64,000 nucleotides of DNA from the NCBI GenBank assembly GCA_003415625.1, contig PYIU01000001.1, forward strand, positions 4,588,746-4,652,745. The letters are read 5' to 3'. The notes under the pieces are model-generated. The model was not told the DNA's origin. It saw nothing but the letters and a program-made list of their open reading frames with translations, and did no database searches. Numbering within the stretch: position 1 is the first letter of the stretch; every line of letters begins with the position of its first letter. Origin of the DNA: Aquanectria penicillioides (lineage: Eukaryota; Ascomycota; Sordariomycetes; Hypocreales; Nectriaceae). Made by a program: the position numbers and the translations under genes. Below are positions 46,504-59,180 of the stretch, piece by piece.

Positions 46504-46542
46504 GATATACTTTGACGTCTTTTACCGCTCCAGAAGCCCCAG
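46504..46542 (-). promoter_or_regulatory. Candidate core promoter and paired CreA-type sites of the LPMO gene
   Basis: Read on the minus strand, AGTATATCAAGG (46504-46512) resembles a TATA box about 350 nt upstream of the ATG. Just upstream are two hexamers of the SYGGRG type bound by the carbon-repressor CreA/Cre1: CTGGAG (46533-46528) and CTGGGG (46542-46537). Catabolite repression is expected for such genes, but these short motifs occur often by chance. Confidence 0.3.
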
Positions 46543-47291
46543 AAGGCCGCCTGGATGGGAGCTACCAACAGGACCACCATGGGTCAGATGCAACCCAGAT
46601 CCCACAGCATCCATGACCCCTAGACTAACGGGCCCAGGCCAGCCTTGGCGGGAGGGCAAACGCGACGGCTGGAAACACAGACCGCAGGGAGGCATGGGAA
46701 GTGGGTTGAGGCAGGCTGGGCAGGCTGTGGGCACCTGAGCTGACCACGAGCCCCGCCAGGCCCGGCCGGAGGAAGGCCCAGGAGGACATGTTGGGCCGGC
46801 GTCTAACATGGCAGACGACGGACGTGCTGTAATGCACAGGGGCTCTCGGGCTAGTCACAGACCGCAGAGGGGATTCGGCCTGCGGGGGGCCCCTCTCTCT
46901 CAAACATGTGGCTGGCTGCTTAGTCCAACCCTTAATCCCTCCTGCTGCACTGGAGCGTGCGGCTCGTCGACTTGGGACGGGGCAAAAGCAGGCATGGTGA
47001 GCGTGGGAGCGTGCGTGGAGCTTGATGCGTGGGAGCGTGGGAGCGTGGGAACGTGGTGCGGCGTGGGAAGCAAGCGTCCCTGACTATGATGCACCTGGGC
47101 GAGGCTTTAGCTCATCCATCGGCAATTAAACTGGCGGGTGATAGGACGATCTTCCCGGCTAGCCAAGATGGACGACGGCCTTGCTGCTTGTTCCGCCAAG
47201 ACCCACGGGCGGAACATGAAACGAAGAAAAAAGAAGCTTAGGCATCTCCCGTGCGCCTTTGTCTGAATATTGCCTCTACCGCCGTCCCCTT

Positions 47292-47322
47292 CCGCCGCCG
47301 CCGCCGCCGCCGCCTCCTCCTC
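47292..47322. repeat. CCG then CCT trinucleotide microsatellite
   Basis: About seven CCG units pass into CCT units. It produces runs of Pro or Arg in spurious open frames on both strands. Confidence 0.8.
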
Positions 47323-50300
47323 CACCTACTCTTCTTCTCCTGGCCCTTTGCGTCTTTGCCTCTGCTTCTGCTCGGCCTATCTGGCGCGCGTGTTGCTCGC
47401 CTTGCATACGGCTGGTGCCCCCCGTGCAAAGTGCAGCTCCGCCCCTGGTGCGTGCGCGCCTTTGGCTCAACTCGCTGGGACGTTGGCAGCCAATCGTCCC
47501 AACCAGCCGAAACGGGTGGCTGCAAGCCAACGGAGCATTTCTTCTCTGGAGGCGCTGCGCTGCGGGTGACCCGAAAACACATTGCCCATGCAAGGTACGG
47601 CAGCGCACCTGTTGGTCGACCAGCTGCACCCACATTGCTGCGGTGCGCTGCAGTGTACCTTAACTGTAATTGAAAGGGTAAACAGAAAAAATAAAAATTC
47701 AAGGAAGCCCCATGAGGAATGAGAACGTGCCTCTGAGTCGCCAGGGCTGCCCTGGGATCTTCACTTGGCAGTCCCGGCGTCCCACCAGCTGCATCGGCGG
47801 CGTGCAGTGGTGCGACCTTTACGGCTTCCTCCCTCAGCTTCGCTGCTTTTGCAGCCCTTTGCGTCCTTTACCCCTGACTAGAGCGCAAATCGCAAAGGCA
47901 CAACGGAATGGCGGCCAACCGTTGTGCTCCAGCTCCGTGAATTAGGGCAACCCGGCCACCTCGGTGGGCTTTTGGGGGGGAAGGAATAGACGTCCCCAGT
48001 TAAGGTGAAGGTTAACGCCTTGCCAGGTGAGGTTGTTCCAACTTTGCAATTCGAGACCTCATCTCACCTGCACCACCGCAAGGCCAACGTTTGCCGACGT
48101 CACCGTCATCAGTAGCAACCGCGCCATCTAATTCTGGGCCAGTATCCGTATAGGAGGCAAAAGAGAGAGGCCAAAAAAAGGGGAAGAAAAAAAAAGTTTA
48201 GCTGAACCATCTAGCTAACATGCCGAGAGGGAATCCTTCAGAATACAGTAGTCGCTTCACAAAACAAACTACGTCAGGGACCAGGGCGAGAGCCTATCTA
48301 ATCTGACAGAGAGAGACCCTCACCATCCCTCGCCACTTAATCAAGTCAGGGGCCCAGGTCACCATCCCTCCTCCCCCCTCCCCCCCCCCTGCTCATCCCC
48401 TCAACCCTCAAACCCCGGGTCACTGCAGACGTGTGTGCTGTATAGAGCATCTACGTATCAGCCCAAACCGCAAACTTAATTGGGAGGATCTGCAGCACAG
48501 GCGCAGAGGCAGAACTGTGACCGCTGTCATCCCGTCTGCTGTCATCTGGACGGCAGCTCGTCTAAAGTTGCAATTCCCCTCTCCCGATCCTACCTTGGTC
48601 CCGGCACGGCGACACTGCCCATCTCGGACCCCAGGACCCCCAGCGAGCCTGGCTGTGTGTTTGATGCGGGTTACAGTGGGATTTTCCGGGGCAAATTGCC
48701 TAGCTGGAATTTCCCTTCCCTGTCTTGGTCTTCAATTGTCTCAATTTGTCGTTTTACAGCACTGCTCTCAACTTCGTCCATGTGTCCATGTGTTGTCCAG
48801 CAAACCCGGGTTGCCCAGACTATGCCAACATCCTCATATCCTTGGCTCTGATCCATCCACCTACCCACCGGGCTTGTCGAAGCTATTCTCCGCTCCTTCA
48901 ATAATGAGTTTTTTTTTTTTGCCCTGCTGGTCTAAAGCCACGGCGGCACAAGATGTCACAAAAAGGTCATCGTCGCCTAGTGAGGGCCACTTACAAGGAT
49001 GCCCTTATCCAAGCTATCACCTCAGTTCACAGGCCACCCAACAGACAAGTCCAAATCGACCAAGCACGAAACATCACCTAAGAAACTTCGGCTTCCAAAA
49101 CAGAAAAGAGATCCTGGTATTGTCCCGTAGCCGCGCGCGACCTTCTTCACGGCAAAGGCCTAACCCTTCTGACCCGCACTTCTAACCGCGCAGCCTAACT
49201 CTTAGACTTAAAAACATCGCCCTAAAAATACACGGGAAGAGAGCGGCAGGCCTAGGTACATTGCTGCCTCCCGTTTCGTGGGAGAAGTGGGCTTGTTGTT
49301 TCTGTTTCCTGCATCTAAGCAATGGTGTTGCATCGAGATGTATGGGCGAGAGCTTATGTTTCCTCGTTTGTTTTGGGACGTATACTTGGCCAAATTAGAT
49401 ATCTTATTCGATGTTCCGTTTCACTGAAGGGCTGCTAGTACCGAATCGACTATTCCGTCAAGTCTAGTGCTATAAAGTAAAAGAAAATTTGAATATCTGA
49501 TGAAGCGACATTGAGACTCTCTCATCATATGGGAAGACAGAGATGACATGTCTCGTCTCATAGTCAACGAAAGTGTTCCAATTCACTTTGCCAAACTTGA
49601 ATTGCCACGGCAGATGCACACACCTTGAATTTGCATATGCCGAGGAGACAATCGTCAGTTTTTTTTTCAACTGCAATCCTACCATCACAAACTAGGACTG
49701 TGAGGAAAAAGGCCGCGACCATGCGTCTGCGGCCGAGCATGATGCATCGATGGGATGTTCGTGAGCCAATAGATGCACTGCCCCTGCATCTCTTCCAAGC
49801 AGGGGGGGCCCAAAACTTTTGTTTACATCTGTGATACAGCAGCTGCCGATTGTGGCTATTGCCACCATGGGAAGTCGGTCCTCCATCCGGATGGTTCAGG
49901 GGAGCTTTTTGCTTTGTTTCTTTCTGGTCTCCTTTTCCGGGTAATTTTTTGTTCATCACATCGAATGGCATCACGTTACGTGGAGTGCTGCACCATGCCC
50001 AGCCTACATGCACTGGTTCGAGATGCGTGTGTGAAGGTAAAAGGGCAAATTGTAAGAGTGGAGATTAAATACCAAGCTTCTTGCGCGCCAGCATGATGAC
50101 CTTGCAGCAAAGCATGAGGGGCTCATCTCCTGCCCTTTTCTCTTGCACATGTCATGTTGTACACGGCATGATTGGTCTTATTCTTTCCGTGGTTCCTTTA
50201 CATTTACATGCTTCCGCTCAGTTCATCCTGAAGCTGCTTCTGTAGAGGAAAGCTAGCGACAGTCTGGCCCATCTCCTACAACATCTGCCGCTTGGCTATG

Positions 50301-50343
50301 GTACAGTATGGTACACTCTGGCTCAACGTGGATCGGGGGTATC

Positions 50344-51019
50344 TTATTCGTTGATCTTGGCCAGGATCCTGCAGAGTGATTCCTGGTTAGTGCCGTGCTC
50401 GTGTGTCATGTATTTGAAGGCCAGGCGGTTACTTACTCGCTGTCGCGGAAAAGCTGGTACTCCTCCTCACCAGCCTTGACGGGGGAGCCACCGAACTGCA
50501 GCTCTGTTAGTACTGTTCATTCTTATATCCCACGGCTCATCCATAGGCGATGTGGCATTGGTTTTTTTTTTTTTGATTCATCGTACCTGGGGGATCAGGA
50601 CACGGTCACCGACAGCAACGCCCATGGGTATGCGGCTACCAGACTTGTCGAGTGCACCGGGGCCGACAGCGAGGACCTTGGCCTCGTTGAGCTTCTCAAC
50701 GCTGGACTCGGGCAGGAAGATGCCGCTGGCGGTCTTGGTCTCGGCCTTGACACGCTGGACAAGGACACGGTCCAGGAGAGGGACGAGACTGCGGATGGAG
50801 CGAATGGAAGTGGCCTAACAAAAAGAAATGGTCGTTAGCTTGGTGCTCTTCTCCTTTTCTTCATAATGTTTGTGTCTTTGCCCTGTGAGCCTGCTTCGCC
50901 TAGCAATTCAATTGCCGAGGGAAAGAAGCCGAAGCTCATGTCCGAGGAGGTGAGCTTCCGACAGTTCCTCCTGGCAGCAGCTCAGATGGACCAAGGCCAG
51001 ACAGAGATGCACGCACCAT
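50344..51019 (-). CDS. HSP10: Mitochondrial 10-kDa chaperonin (Hsp10/GroES)
   Basis: Heptameric lid of the Hsp60 folding chamber in the matrix. Four exons, 51019-51017, 50814-50587, 50495-50437 and 50368-50344, give 104 residues, the family's usual length. The first coding exon is the ATG alone; the intron behind it (202 nt) starts GTGCGTGC and ends TTAG. The protein begins MATSIRSIRSLVPLLDRVLV. The mobile loop KTASGIFLPES and core VGPGALDKSGSRIPMGVAVGDRVLIPQFGG are intact, and the roof region EEEYQLFRDSEILAKINE closes the protein. No cleaved presequence is needed in the family. An HSE-like element lies about 140 nt upstream of the ATG. In the automatic frames only shadows of this gene appear. 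Confidence 0.95.
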
Positions 51020-51639
51020 TGTGATTAATTTGTAAAAGGTCAAGGTGACACAAGAAAGGGTCGTTAAGTCGTGAGTAATTAGAAAGGAGGAGAGTTCGGG
51101 GGAGAGGTTGTTATTGTCGATGGGGATCAAATCGGAGGTGGATCTTGCATTTCCAACAGCTTCCAGAAGATGGGCCAGCAATTTTTTCCCCCAGGCTCGG
51201 CGCTGGATTTCCCCGGCTCCGAGCCCCCCGGCATCGCATCCCGACGTCACCGGCCTAGCCTGCACGTGCCTCACACTTTACCTCCGAGCTACCAACGTCG
51301 AGTTGCCGAGCCAGCCAATCCGTGCGCCGCATTTGCAAATCGAAGTGGACTTCAGCTCATCTTGTGTTTACTTGATTCTCCCAATAACACTACTGTAGTA
51401 CTATCTAATAAACCTCACCATCCTATTACCAGCCGCTTTCATTCTCCAAATTGCTGTTCCAACATCTATCTGTAGTCATGCGCTGCTACCAAGCTATGCC
51501 ATGTCCGTCAATGTGCGAATGCGCTGTCATCCTAAACCCCAATTTGAAGTCCACCAATCCCTCACCAAACGCCAGATTCCCATGACATTTCCCGCTGTCA
51601 ACATCTTCATATCGTTGTAGAGTCATCCTGTCCTTTCAA
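51020..51639. other. HSP10 promoter and 3' flank of the kinase gene
   Basis: Contains the HSE-like motif described separately and otherwise unremarkable sequence. No gene. Confidence 0.4.
51151..51168 (-). promoter_or_regulatory. Heat-shock-element-like motif upstream of HSP10
   Basis: Three NTTCN/NGAAN units: TTC at 51151, then TTC and GAA at 51161-51168 in the tight inverted form TTCCAGAA. It lies 130-150 nt upstream of the start codon. A gapped HSE fits known regulation of this gene by Hsf1, but factor binding is inference. Confidence 0.4.
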
Positions 51640-54450
51640 TCACTTCTGTCCTGGTTGCTGGTTTGCCGGCGGCTCAAGAGTGTGTGTGTGATCCTCTGCA
51701 GGGATCACTTCACCATGGTCAAGTTGCTGGCAAATCACCGTATCAGCAACCCAAGGCTCCTGCAAGATCTCATCCATCCGAGCACGGGTCTTGGGGTTTA
51801 TCTCCAGCATTCGGCTGACGATATGTCGGCTTTCCCTGGGCAGGAGCCGCAGAATGCGCCATGGACCCTTGATGGTCTCTTTCTTCTCTGTGGTACCGCT
51901 GGCTGCACTGGCTGACTGAGGGGCGTTCGCGGAGCCCGGGTTCTTCTCGCCTCCTTCTTCTTTATGGTTTTTATGGTCTTTCTGGTCCTTGTGATCCTTG
52001 TTGTCGTTGTGGTCTTTCTGATCCTTTTTGTTATCGTTCTCACCGTGTTGGTGGCGTTTTTCCTTCCCGCTATCATCAGGGAGGAACTCCCGAGGTGTGG
52101 TGTTGGTTAGGTCATTGGTTGATTTAGATGAAGGGAGAATTAGCTTCTTCGGATCGTGTCCTGGGGTTGGCTCTGCAGCAAAGAGCTTGAATGAATTGTC
52201 CGTCATGCGGGGGATCTTCCATGGGAACCGGCGTAGCGTCATACAACAGAAGATAATGGCAAGAGACCAGATATCTACAGCCACGGCATCATACTCCTTT
52301 GAGTCGTACACCTCTGGGGCAAGGTAAGGATCGGAACCGACAATACCTGTCTATCTGTCAGCTTCGGAGCATTTTTGAATCCGCATAGTGATTGGACATA
52401 CCTTTAGCTGGGACTGTCTCCGTCTCAAAGGGGTACTTGAAGACATGTGCACTGCCAAAATCGATGATCTTCATGATGCCCTTCTCGCTTACAACAACGT
52501 TGTCAAGCTTCAGGTCACGATGGGCAAGACCCACGCTGTGCAGATACGTCACTCCGTTCAAAATCTGCAGGAAGCAGCATGTTATCTCCTCCCGCGTCAT
52601 TTTTCCAGTCATGACGATGGCGAAGAGGTCGAACGGTGCGTACTCCATTACCTCATACCAGCGACCCTTTTCTTGCAGAATGTCCAGCGTTTCGATAATG
52701 TTGCCGTGATGGAGAGTAGATCCAACGCAGAATTCAGCAGTGACCTTCTTGTTGTACTCTTTTTCGGTTTCATACGTATGTCGGGCGCGGAATTCCTTTA
52801 CAGCAAACACAGTGCCGTCATCTTTGCGCTTCATTAACCTGACGGAACCACCGGCTCCAGATCCCAAGAATTTACCCAGCTTGCCATATCGGGAAGATAA
52901 CCCATGGTCATCCCCAAACGGCAACTGCTGCGTCGATCTAGAGCTTGGCGGGGTTCTTGTGCCAGTCGGGGCTGGAGCTGGTGAAGATTCCCTCTTCTTG
53001 TGATGATGATGATGACCTGACTTTCTAAAGAACCTCTTCAGGTCTGCCATAGACCCGTGAGGGCCGTGCTGACCATGGCTGGTGCTGACGCTGTCATTGT
53101 TGGAAAGATCGTCGGTACTTGTCTTGGCGCTGCCGAAGATGGCAGATCCGCGTTTATCTGACAGACTAGCCTTTGATCCATGCGGAGAACTGTGCTTCTT
53201 CTTCCTCGAAAAGATGAATCTGGGGTCAATGGAGTGCTTGGTTGCAGCCTGCGGGGGCGGGGGGCGGCGACCCTTGGCATATGGGTCGTTGAGATCACCA
53301 CCAGGGGTGGCAGGCTTTGAGTAGAAATTGGAAGCGGAGCTTCGAGATGGGCTTGACTCCCTGGAACCAGGCACCGAGCCGGGACCGACTCCAAACATTC
53401 CTCGTCGATGCGACTTTTGTTGTTCCTCGGCGGAAGCTGCCCGTCGAACACTATGGTCGGAGGGAGCTCGCTGGGCAGGAGGTCTCCTGTCGGGAGCTGG
53501 CGAAGGCTTTTCTTGGGATGACGACGGCTGAGGGTAATCGTTGGAGGTTCATGAACCGCAGGGGGGATGGCTCCGTCCTTGGCTACCTTGTCGATACTCG
53601 CGTGGCCAGATCCAGAAGGTGTAAGTGGAGGCGAGGCTAAAGCTGATAGCCGTGGGCTGCCCTGAGGGGATTGGAAGTTGGCGGATGTCGGGGTTGTTAA
53701 TCTGGATGAAGGAGCGGACTCATCATCGTGGGACGGGACCTTAAGAACAAAAACAGTCAGCACGAGGGTCCCTTGAGTTATGTCGGAGGACTGCGATTCG
53801 ACAGATTTCACTCTGATAAGCCCATCGGAGCCGAAGGTGGCGAAAAGCAAGTATACAATGCAAGCCGAGGGAGATCTGAACCAACACTACATGATGCATG
53901 CTGCCAAAAGCAACCTCGCGTGTGTGTGTGTTTGTGTGTGTGAAAAGAGGGGAGAGGCCAGTTCACATACTCGGGAGGGAGGAAGCGAGAAAGCCTCAAA
54001 TTGGCAAGTATTCATGCGGAGTTCCTGGAGAGAGCGGCCATGCAGAGATTTGGTAAAGGCATGAAGCTGGTCCGCAGCGACTTCGGTGAAGGGGCTCATA
54101 TCTTCCCGCTCGGCCGGTTCGTGAGATGGCTCATTGACCATGGTTGCGGCAGAGACGGCGGGGGCTATCTCCTCGATGGCGACAGAAAACCGGACGCTGG
54201 GCACATCATCTTCGGCCTTCTCGTCAGTAGTGGACGGCTCTGGGAGCTTCTGGGCAGGCTCGGGAGCTAGGCGAAGCAGAAGGTCAGCCATTGCGATCAC
54301 CACAAGCGTCAAGGGCCAAGCATCGACGGGCGATGCGCCAGTGTGAGAGCCAAGGTGGGGCAGCTCACGAAGCCGGCATGGCCGGAAGGGAAACTCACCA
54401 GAGACGTCCTCAGTGGGAGGATGCTCGCCGAGGGGGGATGGAGCAGCCAT
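51640..54450 (-). CDS. HAL4/SAT4-type serine/threonine kinase
   Basis: NPR/HAL-family kinase, in yeast linked to potassium transport and permease stability. Exons 54450-54399, 54266-53971, 53739-53587, 53527-52402 and 52346-51640 give 777 residues. The disordered N-terminal half includes [27 protein letters not shown] and [20 protein letters not shown], a pattern seen in fungal HAL kinases. The catalytic domain starts about residue 380 ([15 protein letters not shown]), with VAIK-type Lys in [14 protein letters not shown] and IIDFGSAH. The activation segment is [14 protein letters not shown]. The C-lobe carries a long Lys/Asp/His-rich insert ([19 protein letters not shown]), and a His5 run lies before the kinase. 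The third intron (59 nt, GTAGCC donor) is inferred only because the frame changes there; a one-base loss would explain it equally well. Confidence 0.87.
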
Positions 54451-57128
54451 CGGATAGGAATCGATGCTGGAGACAGGGCAGCGTTTCCGGGGCGTCAGCG
54501 CAGGCGCAAACAAAGGCGCAGGCGAAGAATGGGTCGTGAGGGTTTGGAGGAGAAGCGAAGTTAACCAAGACTTGCGACGAACGATGATAAAAGCTGCGGG
54601 TGGCCGTGGTGGGGCATCCTCCAACACTCGCTCCCACGCTGCTCCCACGCTGATGCGGTCGCTTGTCGCAAGAGAGAGAGAAAAAAGCTAGCACGTACCG
54701 CCGTGGTACCATGCGGTACGACCCAGAGGCTAGAGTCCACGCTAGGGAGTACCCCGAGGTACCTCGCCGCAACCCGTGTCAGTCTCGTTGCCGTACCATG
54801 TCGATTATCACCAAACCATTGCATGGTTCACAGCGTTATTCCCAGCCCTGCAATGGAGCTTGCGCCCAACATACCTGCCGCGGTCCTGTTCTAAAGTGCT
54901 TCCATCCATGTCTGTCTGGTTCCCACGTTGCACGCGGGTGGACTATACATGAGACTGCCAAAAGGTACTCTATGCTGAGCTTGGTACCCTACGTGCCGAA
55001 GCGGGAAGTACCTTGCCTCTCACTCGCACGCATCGAGCGAATCGACGACGCCTCGACTTGGACCCCCTTGATCATCTTGGTCTCGGCGCCTGGTCTAGCA
55101 AGGGCTCCTTGCAGTAAAATTTTCCATCTGAGGCGATACTGCCCAGCTGGCTGGGTTCGAGGGACGGGTATTTCTTTTTGGGTTAGATGACAAGTCGATT
55201 CTAATCTCGACTCCGTCCGCCAACCGTGGGGACGGCGCCGTGTCACGGCCTGAGTTGGGTACACACAAGCCGTAGCCCATGAGTTTATTGTAAGACGACA
55301 GCTTCTCCCATCCAAGCCGTCTCTGCCCGTTCCCTGGCACGAGAAAACCTTCAACACGGCCAGCCCCGGAATCTCCCCGATTCCTTCCATCGGCTTGCCC
55401 GATTCGGGATGTACTGGTCCCTGATTGATCACAGACGCCAAATGCAGCACCTTTTCAACGGGTCTGATAATGAGGTTACAGGTATCCGTATTCCCGTCCC
55501 TGTGTCTCGTGCCTTGGAGCTGGGTAGGCATGTACCCACGGTACCCAACAGCCCAGGTAATATAATGGCATATTACTTTTCCAGGGTCTCAGATCCCAAA
55601 GTGTCTCGCTCCCACACAGCCACCCACTACCTTGTTAATTTAGGTACAGGTCAGGTACCGGAGGCAAATGCTTGCGTTCGCGTTTTCGTGTGTCATGGTC
55701 AAAGCTGGCCCCGAACGCCTGCCCGTGACCGGCCGCGAATTAGAAAAAAAATCTTCATGTGTGTCATACATGTGTACATTGTACAGTGTACAATGTACAC
55801 TCCTTCAAAGTGGCGGGTCGCGGTGGCGGTACATGGTACTAACAAGCTGCAGTCATAAAGAACCGGCCGAGTTCCGGTGGACTTGAGAAAAAAAAACCGT
55901 AGCGTGACAAGTCGTGGCCCCACCGATTGCTGCTCAACCAAGACATCTTTTATCCAGGGCTGGCAAATCTAATAAATAAGCTGACTAGATTTGCCTCTCA
56001 AATGCCAGACGTGGTTAAATCCTTTAAAGGAAACCTTGTTCGCAACCAAAGAAGGAGGATTTTACTCGGAATCCCCCCTCATTTTCAAGTTGTTGTCTGG
56101 AACGTCCAGCCTCGAATCAAGTGGCCAAAATAGAAACCTTCTAGACTCGAACGAACCATCGGGCCATAAGGCTGTCGCGATTCGCTCATCCATGTTCCGG
56201 TAACGGACTAGTTCACATCAACTCCTTGTCAACCATCAATCAGGTGCACACAACCCAAAAAAAAATATTACTATGCTGAAGCACCGGTTCAAACCCGGTA
56301 ACTGAGAGCGACCAGCTTTGCTCAGCTCATTCTCCTTCTCAACATCCTCGCGCGATCGGGCCACAACCAGTGGGCCACTTCCTCCCGTGCATTCGATAGT
56401 TACTATTTCCGGTCGGGTATTTCGGGTGCTTCTGGGGCCTCTTATCCCAATTCTTGGTCTAATGGTTCCCTGAACCTTGTCGCGATAGACACGGTAGAGA
56501 TGCCCATAGGCCGATATACACCGAACAGAATAGTTTCACAAGGGTTGCAGCTGGAAGACTCGGGGCCCAGGAACATGTCATATCTCCCTTTTTTTCACGC
56601 TTGAAGTCACTCAGCTGGCCTTTGAAACGTGCATTTATTGTCCCCGTGGTTATTGGCACAGTACACAGCTCTACATGCCACGCGTAAAGTGGACCATGCG
56701 CGCATCACGTATCACGTATCAGCATGGAATCTCCTTATTAAGCACATGCGCTGCTGCAAGTGTGTGTTTGACTCTTTGGTAAACCATTCCAGAGTTGCCG
56801 AAAATACACGTGCTCGAATGTTGTCTTGGTGGCCGGATCCGGAGCCTCCTCTCATTATGCTGCCAATAGACTGCCAACTCCACACATGTTGGACACTCTC
56901 CTCAATGAATGCTGCATCCAGGAAATGGACATACGATAATTCCGTTTATTTCCTGAACGATGAATGATGACGACTTCATGGAGTAGATAACTTGTACATT
57001 CTCCTTCTAATTGATTCCGTTCCGGTTCATACTCTGTTGTACATATTTGACATCTGGGCCCAGATGATTGGCATACACGCTCATGGTTTACAATCCCAAC
57101 CCCATCCTAAGCTTTCCAAGCCTACAGA
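54451..57128. other. 2.7-kb intergenic region with GGTACC-rich and palindromic sequence
   Basis: The kinase promoter and leader lie at the left. 54.69-55.70 kb is rich in GGTAC/GTACC words. A perfect inverted repeat lies at 55772-55800. A tRNA-B-box-like string occurs near 56285 but no tRNA folds around it. No gene is supported. Confidence 0.4.
55772..55800. repeat. Perfect 13-bp inverted repeat, 3-nt spacer
   Basis: GTGTACATTGTAC, spacer AGT, then GTACAATGTACAC. Each arm is itself built of GTAC/TGTACA palindromes, so the site can form a cruciform or bind a symmetric factor. Confidence 0.85.
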
Positions 57129-57675
57129 TTAGGCTACCACATTAATTCCTATCGACTTTGCTTGGAAAATGATGGCTTTGCAAAGGGACTGCAGGGGCAA
57201 TCCGGATAGTCGAAGTTCGGTATGCTTAATCTTTGCAATTTCGTAGATGTGCTTCAAACTGACAGTGCCGATGGTCTCGTGGCCGGGGTTACTAGCACCC
57301 TTTCGCTTTCCCTTCTTTCCCATAGGCGCCTGGGCGGCATTGAGAAGCAGCCATGATGTATGCGGTGTGCGGATCTCGAAGTGGAATGATCGGTCGGGAC
57401 GGACGACAATCTTGCAGGGCATTGGAGTGCCCACGGCGATGTTTGCAGTTCGAGCATTGAACTCCTGGTAGAGATATTAGCCATTGGCTCCGTTCCGGGA
57501 ATCAAAAGCCCCCTCGAGACCTCGTAGCGGAACTGCGCACCTTGCAAAAGTCCATCGACTTAACACCCTTGCTACCAAGCGCAGGACCGACGGGAGGACT
57601 GGGACTGGCCTGGCCAGCTCCCACGATCAGCTTGACGATCTGGTCGACAGCTCCACCTGCGCGACCCTTGGACAT
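57129..57675 (-). CDS. MRPL19: Mitochondrial large-subunit ribosomal protein uL11m
   Basis: L11-family protein of the mitoribosomal GTPase-associated centre. Two exons, 57675-57541 and 57464-57129, with a 76-nt intron (GTGCGC donor, ACCAG acceptor), give 156 residues. The N-terminal domain has [30 protein letters not shown], the flexible Pro-rich switch of L11. The C-terminal RNA-binding domain has [18 protein letters not shown] and [18 protein letters not shown]. The protein starts [10 protein letters not shown] without an obvious presequence, as in other fungal uL11m. Divergent from KRR1 with 309 bp between start codons. Together with uL23m it is the second mitoribosomal gene of the window. 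Confidence 0.95.
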
Positions 57676-58950
<1,275 letters not shown>

Positions 58951-59180
58951 GTGTAGGATGAGCTTGTATCTAAATGGGCAACTAAAAGTCTGTTGCAAGC
59001 CCGTTGGTTCATGGGCTCACGAGGTGTTTGATACCCTTAAAAAATTAATCGGTTTTGGCGTTCTTCAACGATCTGCAGTCCAGAGTTCTTATCTTCCGAG
59101 TTTGATTTTACTAGTAAGAATGTTCTTGAATTATTTGCTTACGTGCGATCGCGACATGTTGGTACTTCGATACTCGACCT

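Larger units (their letters stand above)
46159..50343. other. 4.2-kb intergenic region, LPMO upstream / HSP10 3' flank
   Basis: The left part is the LPMO promoter and a GA-rich leader. There is a GCC/TCC microsatellite (47292-47322), poly-A and poly-T runs near 48180 and 48908, and C-runs near 48375. Several open frames of 100-250 codons at 47.2-49.2 kb lack coding character and have no recognisable domain. Confidence 0.4.

Noticed and set aside
47251..47702. Overlapping open frames of 100-150 codons on both strands
   Set aside because: They arise from a GCC/TCC microsatellite and GC-rich sequence; none shows a domain or consistent coding pattern.
48433..49185. 250-codon open frame on the + strand
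   Set aside because: Low-complexity composition, passes through a T-run that gives a Phe string, and has no recognisable family or promoter.
56280..56310. Sequence GGTTCAAACCC resembling a tRNA B box with a 5-bp T-stem
   Set aside because: No matching acceptor, D or anticodon arm could be found on either strand at the right distances.
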